Source: Nocardioides cynanchi
GTDB taxonomy: Bacteria > Actinomycetota > Actinomycetes > Propionibacteriales > Nocardioidaceae
Direction: 5' to 3'
NCBI RefSeq assembly: GCF_008761635.1
Contig: NZ_CP044344.1
Span: forward strand, 1,116,001-1,180,000
DNA: 64,000 nucleotides
The stretch's first letter is position 1. Each line of letters begins with the position of its first letter. Of the stretch, positions 7,524 through 14,211 are shown one piece after another. The notes beneath the pieces are model-generated. The model was given only the letters and a program-made list of their open reading frames with translations, had not been told where the DNA came from and ran no database searches. The position numbers and the translations under genes were made by a program.

Positions 7524-10300
7524 CCGAGCGCCCCACCCCGGACCTGACGATCGAGGAGACCCGCGTCTACCGCGGGCCCAACGTGTGGTCCTACGACAAG
7601 GCGATCCACCTGGTGGTGGATCTCGGCTCGCTGGAGCAGTTCCCCACCGACAAGCTGCCCGGGTTCACCGAGCACCTCCTCGAGGCGCTCCCGGGCCTGT
7701 CCCACCACTCCTGCTCCCGAGGCCGCAAGGGTGGCTTCGTGGAGCGCCTCCACGAGGGCACCTGGCTCGGGCACGTCACCGAGCACGCCGCGCTCGCGTT
7801 GCAGCAGGTCGTCGGGCACGACATCCGGCGCGGCAAGACGCGGGGCATCAAGGGCGAGACCGGTCGCTACAACGTGATCTACGGCTACATCGACGAGAAC
7901 GTCGGGCTCGCGGCCGGCACCCTGGCCGCCCGCCTGGTCAACCACCTCATCCAGGCCGACCCGTCGTTCGACTGGGAGGAGGAGCTGGAGACCTTCATCC
8001 TCCGCGCCGAACGCACGGCGTTCGGACCTTCCACCCAGGCCATCCTCGACGAGGCGGTCAGCCGCGACATCCCGTGGATCCGGCTCAACCAGTACTCCCT
8101 GGTGCAGCTCGGCCAGGGGGTCCACGCCAAGCGGATCCGGGCCACGATGACCTCGGAGACCAGCTCGATCGCGGTCGACATCGCCTCCGACAAGGACCTC
8201 ACCACCAAGCTGCTCGGCGCGGCCGGGCTGCCGGTCCCCAAGCAGGAGTCGGTCCGCTCGGCCGACCAGGCGGTCTCCGCGGCCCGGCGGATCGGGTTCC
8301 CGGTCGTGGTCAAGCCGCTCGACGGCAACCACGGGCGAGGCGTCTGCCTCAACCTGGCGAACGACGACGACGTGCGCGAGGCCTTCCCGGTCGCCGAGGA
8401 GCAGTCGCGCCGGGGCGTGTGCATCGTGGAGTCCTTCGTGACCGGCAAGGACTACCGCTGCCTGATCATCGACGGCCGGATGGCCGCGATCGCCGAGCGG
8501 GTGCCCGCCTCGGTCACCGGCGACGGCCGGTCCACGGTGCGCGAGCTGGTCGACCTGACCAACGCCGACCCGCGCCGCGGGGTGGGCCACGAGAAGGTGC
8601 TGACCCGGATCAAGGTCGACGCCGCGGCCGAGGAGGTCCTGGCCGGTCAGGGCCACTCGCTGGACTCGGTGCCCGCCGACGGCGAGACCGTGAAGCTGGC
8701 CCTGACCGGCAACATGTCGACCGGCGGCATCTCGATCGACCGCACCTTCGAGGCCCACCCGGAGAACGTCGAGATCGCCGAGGAGGCGGCCCGGATGATC
8801 GGGCTCGACATCGCGGGCATCGACTTCATCTGCCCCGACATCACCGAGCCGGTCCGCGAGACCGGTGGTGCCATCTGCGAGGTCAACGCCGCGCCCGGCT
8901 TCCGGATGCACACGCACCCGACCATCGGGGAGCCGCAGTTCATCTCCAAGCCCGTCGTCGACATGCTGTTCCCGCCGGGTGCTGCCTCGCGGATCCCGAT
9001 CGTCGCGGTCACCGGCACCAACGGAAAGACCACGACGTCGCGGATGATCAGCCACATCTTCAAGGGGATGGGCCGCAAGGTCGGCATGACGTCGACCGAC
9101 GGCGTCGTGATCGACGAGCGCCTGCTGATCCGCGCCGACGCCTCCGGACCGCGCAGCGCCCGGATGGTCCTGCAGAACCCCCGCGTCGACTTCGCGGTCT
9201 TCGAGGTCGCCCGCGGCGGCATCCTCCGGGAGGGCCTGGGCTACGAGCGCAACGACGTCGCGGTGGTCCTCAACGTCCAGCCCGACCACCTCGGCCTGCG
9301 CGGCATCGACACCGTCGAGCAGCTGGCCGACGTGAAGGCCGTGATCGTCGAGGCCGTCCCGCGAGACGGGCACGCCGTACTCAACGCCGACGACCCCCTG
9401 GTGCGGGAGATGCGGCGCCGGTGCTCGGGACAGGTCGTCTGGTTCTCGATGGACGAGCCCGGGTCGGAGATCCGGGAGATGATCGAGGCCCACTGCCGAC
9501 GCGGCGGCAAGGCGCTGGTGCTCAACCCGTCCGAGCGTGGCGAGATGATCGTGGTCAAGCACGGGCGCCGCGAGATGCAGCTCGCCTGGACCCACCTGCT
9601 CCCGGCGACGTTCAACGGCCGGGCCCGGATGAACGTGCAGAACACCCTGGCCGCGGCTGCGGCCGCGTTCGCCGCCGGCGCCCCGCTGCACGACATCCGG
9701 CAGGGCCTGCGCACCTTCTCGACCAGCTACTACCTCTCCCCCGGCCGTCTCAACGAGGTCGACGTGAACGGCGTGAACGTGATCGTCGACTACTGCCACA
9801 ACGCCCCTGGCATGCGGATGCTCGGCGACTTCGTGGACCGGGTCGGCGAGACCCTGACCAGCACCTCCGAGCTCGGCAAGCCGTCCCGGATCGGCGTCAT
9901 CGCCACCGCCGGCGACCGGCGCGACGAGGACATGCGCGAGCTGGGTCAGGTCGCGGCCCAGCACTTCGACGTCGTGATCGTCCGCGAGGACGTGGCCCTG
10001 CGCCGGCGCCAGCGAGGCGAGACCGCTGCCCTGGTCGCCGAGGGCGTCAAGGCGGCGATGGCCGACGGCGCCCGTTGCAAGCAGGTGGAGCTGGAGCTCG
10101 ACGAGATCGCGGCCGTGCGCAACGCTTTGGTGCGGGCCAACCCCGGTGACCTGATGGTGATCTGCGTCGACAAGCACGCCGAGGTGATGAGCGAGCTGGA
10201 GAACTGGTCGAAGCAGGCCCAGGCCGGCTCGAGCGCCCACCCGGACGCACCGTCGGCGGACCCCGACTACACGCCCGCGGAGCCGGTCGAGGTCTCCTGA
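7520..10300 (+). CDS. cphA: Cyanophycin synthetase
   Basis: The 926-residue enzyme polymerises aspartate and arginine into cyanophycin, a nitrogen store, using ATP. Domains in order: an N-terminal domain (1-160) starting RVYRGPNVWS with the HVTEH metal/catalytic motif at 85-89; an ATP-grasp domain (about 215-480) with IGFPVVVKPLDGNHGRGV and ICEVNAAPGFRMH, which adds aspartate; and a Mur-ligase domain from about 495 with the P-loop GTNGKTTT at 499-506 and NVQPDHLGLRGIDT, which adds arginine. All three domains look intact and the length matches the usual 870-950 residues. It is coupled to cphB, and its last 34 bp overlap the 3' end of the opposing MocR gene. Confidence 0.95.
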   Translation: MTERPTPDLTIEETRVYRGPNVWSYDKAIHLVVDLGSLEQFPTDKLPGFTEHLLEALPGLSHHSCSRGRKGGFVERLHEGTWLGHVTEHAALALQQVVGHDIRRGKTRGIKGETGRYNVIYGYIDENVGLAAGTLAARLVNHLIQADPSFDWEEELETFILRAERTAFGPSTQAILDEAVSRDIPWIRLNQYSLVQLGQGVHAKRIRATMTSETSSIAVDIASDKDLTTKLLGAAGLPVPKQESVRSADQAVSAARRIGFPVVVKPLDGNHGRGVCLNLANDDDVREAFPVAEEQSRRGVCIVESFVTGKDYRCLIIDGRMAAIAERVPASVTGDGRSTVRELVDLTNADPRRGVGHEKVLTRIKVDAAAEEVLAGQGHSLDSVPADGETVKLALTGNMSTGGISIDRTFEAHPENVEIAEEAARMIGLDIAGIDFICPDITEPVRETGGAICEVNAAPGFRMHTHPTIGEPQFISKPVVDMLFPPGAASRIPIVAVTGTNGKTTTSRMISHIFKGMGRKVGMTSTDGVVIDERLLIRADASGPRSARMVLQNPRVDFAVFEVARGGILREGLGYERNDVAVVLNVQPDHLGLRGIDTVEQLADVKAVIVEAVPRDGHAVLNADDPLVREMRRRCSGQVVWFSMDEPGSEIREMIEAHCRRGGKALVLNPSERGEMIVVKHGRREMQLAWTHLLPATFNGRARMNVQNTLAAAAAAFAAGAPLHDIRQGLRTFSTSYYLSPGRLNEVDVNGVNVIVDYCHNAPGMRMLGDFVDRVGETLTSTSELGKPSRIGVIATAGDRRDEDMRELGQVAAQHFDVVIVREDVALRRRQRGETAALVAEGVKAAMADGARCKQVELELDEIAAVRNALVRANPGDLMVICVDKHAEVMSELENWSKQAQAGSSAHPDAPSADPDYTPAEPVEVS

Positions 10301-11724
10301 CGGACGCCCGGCCGGACGACCTCGACGAGGCGGCGCAGGGCGTCGGGGATCGCCTGGGCGTCGACCCCGCCGAACCCGAGCACCAGGCCCGCTCGCGGCG
10401 GCTGCTCGCGGAAGTGCGTCGACAGCGCCTCGACCCGCACACCGCGAGCCGCCGCCCGCGCGACCACCGCCCGGTCGTCGGTCTGCGGATCGCGGAACAG
10501 CGCACATACGTGAAGTCCCGCCACGGACGGTACGACGCGCAGGACGTCGTCCAGCTCGCCCAGCCCGGCCAGCATCAGGCCTCTCCGCTCGGCGTACACG
10601 CGACCGGCGCGTCGTACGTGTGCGGCGTGGTGACCCTCGGCGAGGAACTCGGCGAGTGCCCCCTGGGTGGTCGCATCGCCCTCCCACGTGGTCACCCGCT
10701 TGGCCTCGCGCAGGCCGGGCTGCAAGGACCGCGGTGCGACCAGGAAGCCGGTCCGCAGCGCCGGCAGGAGTGACTTGGAGAACGTGCCGACGTAGACGAC
10801 CCGCCCCTCGCGGTCCAGGCTCTGGAGGGGCTCGACCGGCTGGTCGGAGAAGCGGAACTCGCTGTCGTAGTCGTCCTCGACGACGACAGCGTCGTGCTCG
10901 ACCGCCCAGCTCAGCAGCGCGACCCGCCGGCGCAAGGACATCGGGATCCCGGTCGGAAACTGGTGTGACGGGGTGACGTACACCAGCCGGGCGTCCGGCG
11001 GCAGGGCGTCGACCACCAGCCCCTCGGCGTCGACGGGGATCCCGCGCACGTCCGCTCGGTGGGTCTCCAGCAGGCGGCCGACGGCGGCGTAGCCCGGATC
11101 CTCGACCGCGACCGTGGCACCGGGCTCGAGGAGCACGCGCGCCACCAGGTCGACCGCCTGCTGAGCGCCGGCGGTGACGATGACGTCCTCTCCCGCCGCC
11201 GCCACCGAGCGGGTCAGGCCGAGGAGTCGGGCGATCTCGGCCTGCAGCCGCCAGACCCCGCGACCGGCGTACGTCGCCTCCGCCAGGCGCGAGCGCCGCA
11301 GCTGCCGGGCGACCTCGCGACGCCACTGGGCGAGCGGGAAGAGCGCGGGGTCGGGCAGCCCGATGCCGAGGTCGTGCAGGACGCGTCCGCGCCCCTGCGG
11401 CGGCGCGGGTGGCCGGTCCCACAGGTCGAGCGGCTGGACGGCGCCCGGGCGGGCTCGACGCTCCCGGCCGTCCGGTGCGGTGAGCGGGACCGTGGTGACG
11501 AAGGTGCCGGCGCCCGGGCGACTCTCGAGGAAGCCCTCGGCGACGAGCCGGTCGTAGGCGACGCTCACAGTGCCCCGAGCGACGCCGAGCTGGACCGCCA
11601 GGTCTCGGGTCGACGGCACCCGGTCCCCGGCGACGAGCCGGCCGTCGAGCACGGCGGCACGCAGGGTGAGGTAGATCCGGGCGGTCCGGTCGCCCCGGCC
11701 GCCCACGCTCACGTGGAGATCCAC
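10267..11724 (-). CDS. MocR/PdxR-family transcriptional regulator (GntR HTH plus aminotransferase-like domain)
   Basis: The 485-residue protein has an N-terminal winged helix of the GntR type (about 10-80; VPSTRDLAVQLGVARGTVSVAYDRL) joined by a linker to a fold-type I aminotransferase domain. That domain shows TAGAQQAVDLVARVL, EDPGYAA, VTPSHQFPTG and VEDDYDSEFR, and the PLP lysine in YVGTFSKSLLP. Such regulators bind pyridoxal phosphate or a PLP-amino compound adduct as effector. It is divergent from the AhpD-like gene at 11807, and the intergenic region holds GGACCAGT/ACTGGTCC boxes it could bind. The start is GTG at 11724, six bases after CAGGGT. Confidence 0.92.
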   Translation of the reverse strand: MDLHVSVGGRGDRTARIYLTLRAAVLDGRLVAGDRVPSTRDLAVQLGVARGTVSVAYDRLVAEGFLESRPGAGTFVTTVPLTAPDGRERRARPGAVQPLDLWDRPPAPPQGRGRVLHDLGIGLPDPALFPLAQWRREVARQLRRSRLAEATYAGRGVWRLQAEIARLLGLTRSVAAAGEDVIVTAGAQQAVDLVARVLLEPGATVAVEDPGYAAVGRLLETHRADVRGIPVDAEGLVVDALPPDARLVYVTPSHQFPTGIPMSLRRRVALLSWAVEHDAVVVEDDYDSEFRFSDQPVEPLQSLDREGRVVYVGTFSKSLLPALRTGFLVAPRSLQPGLREAKRVTTWEGDATTQGALAEFLAEGHHAAHVRRAGRVYAERRGLMLAGLGELDDVLRVVPSVAGLHVCALFRDPQTDDRAVVARAAARGVRVEALSTHFREQPPRAGLVLGFGGVDAQAIPDALRRLVEVVRPGVRQETSTGSAGV

Positions 11725-11741
11725 GGAGCCACCCTGCCATG

Positions 11742-11785
11742 TGGACCAGTCAAATGGACCACAACTGGCTCATCCCACTGGTCCG
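11742..11785. promoter_or_regulatory. Candidate MocR operator between the MocR and AhpD-like genes
   Basis: Four related boxes lie in 42 bp: GGACCAGT at 11743-11750, GGACC at 11756-11760, ACTGG at 11764-11768 and ACTGGTCC at 11777-11784. The outer pair are perfect inverted repeats. Direct plus inverted repeats of one box are typical of MocR targets. The last box sits just upstream of the plus-strand -10 TAGGTT (11795-11800), so binding could block or position polymerase for the AhpD-like gene and also autoregulate the regulator. Confidence 0.6.
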
Positions 11786-11794
11786 CACCTCACC

Positions 11795-11800
11795 TAGGTT
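11795..11800 (+). promoter_or_regulatory. -10 box of the AhpD-like gene (leaderless configuration)
   Basis: TAGGTT ends six bases before the ATG at 11807, with no Shine-Dalgarno sequence between. Confidence 0.55.
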
Positions 11801-11806
11801 CGTGCC

Positions 11807-12310
11807 ATGACCACCTCAACGCTGACCACCGATCTCCACCGTGTTCCGGCCCGCCTCGACGTCGACGCGACCGTGCCGTCCTACAGCAAGGCGATGAGCC
11901 ACCTGGACACCACCGCGACGCGCGAGCTCGACCGCGTGGGCTTCCCCGCCGGCCTGCGCGAGCTGGTGCGGCTCCGCGCCTCCCAGATCAACGGCTGTGC
12001 CTACTGCGTCGACACCCACGCCACCGACGCGGCGTCGGCCGGCGAGAGCCCCCAGCGGGTCAACGCGGTCGCCGTCTGGGCCGAGTCGCCCTTCTTCACC
12101 GAGCGCGAGCGTGCCGCGCTGGCCTTCACCGAGTCCGTCACCCGGGTCGCCACGACGCACGTCCCGGCCACCGACTACGAGGCCGTCGCGGCCCACTGGT
12201 CGCCCGACGAGGTCGGTGCCCTGCTCTCCCTGATCGTCACCATCAACGCCTGGAACGCCCTCGCCGTCGCGACCCGGGCCTGGGAGCCGGTCCTGACCGG
12301 CGGATCCTGA
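11807..12310 (+). CDS. Carboxymuconolactone decarboxylase / AhpD-like alkylhydroperoxidase
   Basis: The 167-residue protein has the AhpD core LRELVRLRASQINGCAYCVD, where the CxxC pair (CAYC, about residues 65-68) and the following histidine DTH form the peroxidase redox centre. Members reduce organic peroxides or relay electrons, usually as oligomers in the cytoplasm. Because it is divergent from a MocR regulator that senses PLP-type ligands, it is probably the regulator's target. The ATG lies six bases after TAGGTT, predicting a leaderless mRNA. Its last 68 bp overlap the 3' end of the opposing methyltransferase gene. Confidence 0.9.
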   Translation: MTTSTLTTDLHRVPARLDVDATVPSYSKAMSHLDTTATRELDRVGFPAGLRELVRLRASQINGCAYCVDTHATDAASAGESPQRVNAVAVWAESPFFTERERAALAFTESVTRVATTHVPATDYEAVAAHWSPDEVGALLSLIVTINAWNALAVATRAWEPVLTGGS

Positions 12311-12803
12311 GCACGCAGGCGTCACCCGGGGGCGGGTGGGCGAACGCGGAGCGCGGCACCCGTGGTCCCATCTCGAGGGCGGCCGGGCCGCCGGCACGAC
12401 GGAGCAGCCCGCGCGCGGCGCCCTCCGCCACCACGAGGTCCGCCGACAGCAGGTGCGGCTCGCGCAGCAGCCTTCTCACCAGGGCGTTGACCCCGTCGTA
12501 CGGCGGGTTGGCGACCACGCGGAACGGGTGCCCCGGCCAGCGGAAGGCGTCGATCGCCACCTCGACCACCGCGACGCGGGATCCCGCGACGACCGTCCGT
12601 AGCCCCGCGGCGCGGCCGGCATGGAGCTCGACCGCCAGCACCCGGGCTCCGGTCCGGGCCAGGGGCAGGGTCAGCGCCCCTCGCCCCGCACCGAGATCGA
12701 CGACCACGTCGCCGCGGCGCACCGGCGACTCGGCCACGATCCGATCCGCCCACTCAGGCAGGAGAGGGTGCCACCCCCAGCGCCGGGCGCCGGGCCCGGC
12801 CAC
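12243..12803 (-). CDS. Erm/KsgA-like rRNA adenine N6-methyltransferase family protein (short)
   Basis: The 186-residue protein has the SAM-binding motif I DLGAGRGALTLPLARTGARV, an acidic residue after the second strand (VLAVELH), and the motif IV NPPY in FRVVANPPYDGVNALVRRLL, the signature of the KsgA/Erm adenine-N6 dimethyltransferases. It is shorter than Erm proteins (about 240-260 residues): the C-terminal helical RNA-recognition domain is mostly replaced by a basic tail PAPRPGSRRRGRSRR. It may modify rRNA, possibly affecting macrolide sensitivity, but this is inference. The start is GTG at 12803; an upstream small ORF overlaps it. The 3' end overlaps the AhpD-like gene by 68 bp. Confidence 0.8.
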   Translation of the reverse strand: MAGPGARRWGWHPLLPEWADRIVAESPVRRGDVVVDLGAGRGALTLPLARTGARVLAVELHAGRAAGLRTVVAGSRVAVVEVAIDAFRWPGHPFRVVANPPYDGVNALVRRLLREPHLLSADLVVAEGAARGLLRRAGGPAALEMGPRVPRSAFAHPPPGDACVLRIRRSGPAPRPGSRRRGRSRR

Positions 12804-12831
12804 GGCGGACCATCAGCAGGTACGTCACCAT
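12754..12831 (-). CDS. Possible 25-codon leader ORF overlapping the start of the Erm-like gene
   Basis: An ATG at 12831, seven bases after TAGGGT (12844-12839), opens a 25-codon ORF reading MVTYLLMVRRGRARRPALGV and ending at 12754. It runs through the GTG start of the Erm-like gene (12803) in another frame. Erm genes are classically controlled by short leader peptides, so this could be a regulatory upstream ORF. Alternatively, it marks the true mRNA 5' end with no function for the peptide. Only position and promoter spacing support it. Confidence 0.35.
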   Translation of the reverse strand: MVTYLLMVRRGRARRPALGVAPSPA

Positions 12832-12969
12832 GCTCCGCACCCTAGGCAACCGCCCCCTCCGGGCGCGACCGGGTTTCAGGCTCGGGCGGAGTCGGCGGCC
12901 TTGCAGCCGGCGGACGGCCACCGCGGACGCCCGCCGGCCACCCGTCGCGTCTACGGCAGGATCACGCCC

Positions 12970-13689
12970 ATGCGGATCCTCGTGCTCTCGGACCTGCACT
13001 ACCGGCTCCCCCACTACGACTGGCTCGTGCGGGCCAGCGAGCGGGTGGACGCCGTGGCGATCGTCGGAGACCTGGTCGACGTGGTCAGCCCGGTCCCGCA
13101 CGAGGTGCAGGCGGTCGTGGTGACGACGTACCTCGGGAAGCTCGCCGAGCGCACCCGGGTGCTCGCCGCCTCGGGCAACCACGACCTCGACGGCCCCGGC
13201 GCGCACGGTGAGCAGGTGGCGGCCTGGCTGCAGCGGACGAGTCATCCCACGCTGCTCGTGGACGGCATGTCGGTCGACGTCGGCGACACCCGCCTCACGG
13301 TCTGCCCGTGGTGGGACGGCCCGGTGACGCGGGCCGAGGTCTCCGCCCAGCTCGCCGCCGCCGCCGTGGACCGGCCGGCCCGCTGGGTGTGGCTCTACCA
13401 CGCACCACCGGCCGGCACCCCGCTCTGCCACGACGGGCGGCGCACCTTCCCCGACCAGGACCTCGCCGACTGGATCGCCGAGCACCAGCCCGACGCCGTG
13501 CTCTGCGGGCACATCCACCAGTCGCCGTGGGCCGACGGGGGCTCGTGGCACGCCCGGCTCGGCCGGACGTGGGTGTTCAACGCCGGCAAGCAGATCGGCC
13601 CGGTGCCGGCACACATCACGCTCGACACGGACGCCTGGACGGCCGACTGGTACGGCGTGTTCGAGTCAGAGACCCTGGCCCTGGCCTGA
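12970..13689 (+). CDS. Metallophosphoesterase family protein
   Basis: The 239-residue protein carries the full calcineurin-like metal set: DLH near residues 8-10 (RILVLSDLHYR), GDLVD near 38-42, GNHD in LAASGNHDLDG, a lone histidine in WLYHAPPAG and GHIH in AVLCGHIHQSPW. It should be a two-metal cytoplasmic phosphohydrolase. The substrate is unknown; cyclic nucleotides, phosphodiesters or nucleic acids are all possible. The ATG at 12970 gives the domain its natural start at RILVLSDLH; a much longer upstream ORF is an accident of high GC. Its last 24 bp overlap the opposing cyclic-nucleotide-domain gene, which is suggestive but not proof of a link. Confidence 0.9.
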   Translation: MRILVLSDLHYRLPHYDWLVRASERVDAVAIVGDLVDVVSPVPHEVQAVVVTTYLGKLAERTRVLAASGNHDLDGPGAHGEQVAAWLQRTSHPTLLVDGMSVDVGDTRLTVCPWWDGPVTRAEVSAQLAAAAVDRPARWVWLYHAPPAGTPLCHDGRRTFPDQDLADWIAEHQPDAVLCGHIHQSPWADGGSWHARLGRTWVFNAGKQIGPVPAHITLDTDAWTADWYGVFESETLALA

Positions 13690-14190
13690 ACCGTCGGCCT
13701 CGTGGTCGTGGTCGCCCTCGGGGTCGCGGGCCGAGCCGGTGCTGGCGGCCGGGCCCTGATGGTGCAGCAACGAGTCGAGGATCTGGTCGACCAGACCGAG
13801 ATGGCCACCGGAGTCGGCGAGCTGCCGCTTGACGTCGACCAGGTAGCGGGTCATCCCGTCCAGGCGTGAGGCGGTGGTCCGGAGCACCGTCAGCGCCGCA
13901 GCCGGGTGGTCGGTCAGGAACGCGACGGGGTCGTCGGCCACCCGCACCCGGACCGCACCGTCCGCGCGTACGGTCGCGGTGGCCGGTCGGTCCAGCACCG
14001 CCGACATCTCCCCGAACACCGCACCCGGAGCGTCGATCCGGGCGAACGGGACCCCGTCGTGCTCGACCACGACCTGCCCGGTCACGAGCACCAGCAGACG
14101 GCCTGGCGGAGCGCCCTCCTCGATCAGCAGCTCGCCGTCCGACGCGTCGTGGAGCGGCAGGTCGGAGCAGAGCGCCAGCAGGTCGGTCAC
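13666..14190 (-). CDS. Cyclic nucleotide-binding-domain protein without a DNA-binding domain
   Basis: The 174-residue protein has a Crp-type beta-roll from about residue 8 to 115, with GELLIEEGAPPGRLLVLVTGQVVV and the phosphate cassette FGEMSAVLDRPATATVRA. The cassette keeps the G-E pair, but the arginine expected in P-R-A-A-T is not at its usual place (P-A-T-A-T), so classical cAMP binding is doubtful. No helix-turn-helix follows. Instead there is a helix and an acidic, Gly/Asp-rich tail (DPEGDHDHEADGSGQGQ). It is probably a small sensor or partner protein. It ends inside the 3' end of the metallophosphoesterase gene on the other strand. Confidence 0.8.
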   Translation of the reverse strand: MTDLLALCSDLPLHDASDGELLIEEGAPPGRLLVLVTGQVVVEHDGVPFARIDAPGAVFGEMSAVLDRPATATVRADGAVRVRVADDPVAFLTDHPAAALTVLRTTASRLDGMTRYLVDVKRQLADSGGHLGLVDQILDSLLHHQGPAASTGSARDPEGDHDHEADGSGQGQGL

Positions 14191-14211
14191 CCGTGCAGTG
14201 TGGAGGATCCC

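Noticed and set aside
7064..11740. A 1558-codon minus-strand frame across cphB, cphA and the MocR gene
   Set aside because: It lies antisense to cphB and cphA, whose motifs are clear, and reads as Asp/Val/His-rich shadow sequence.
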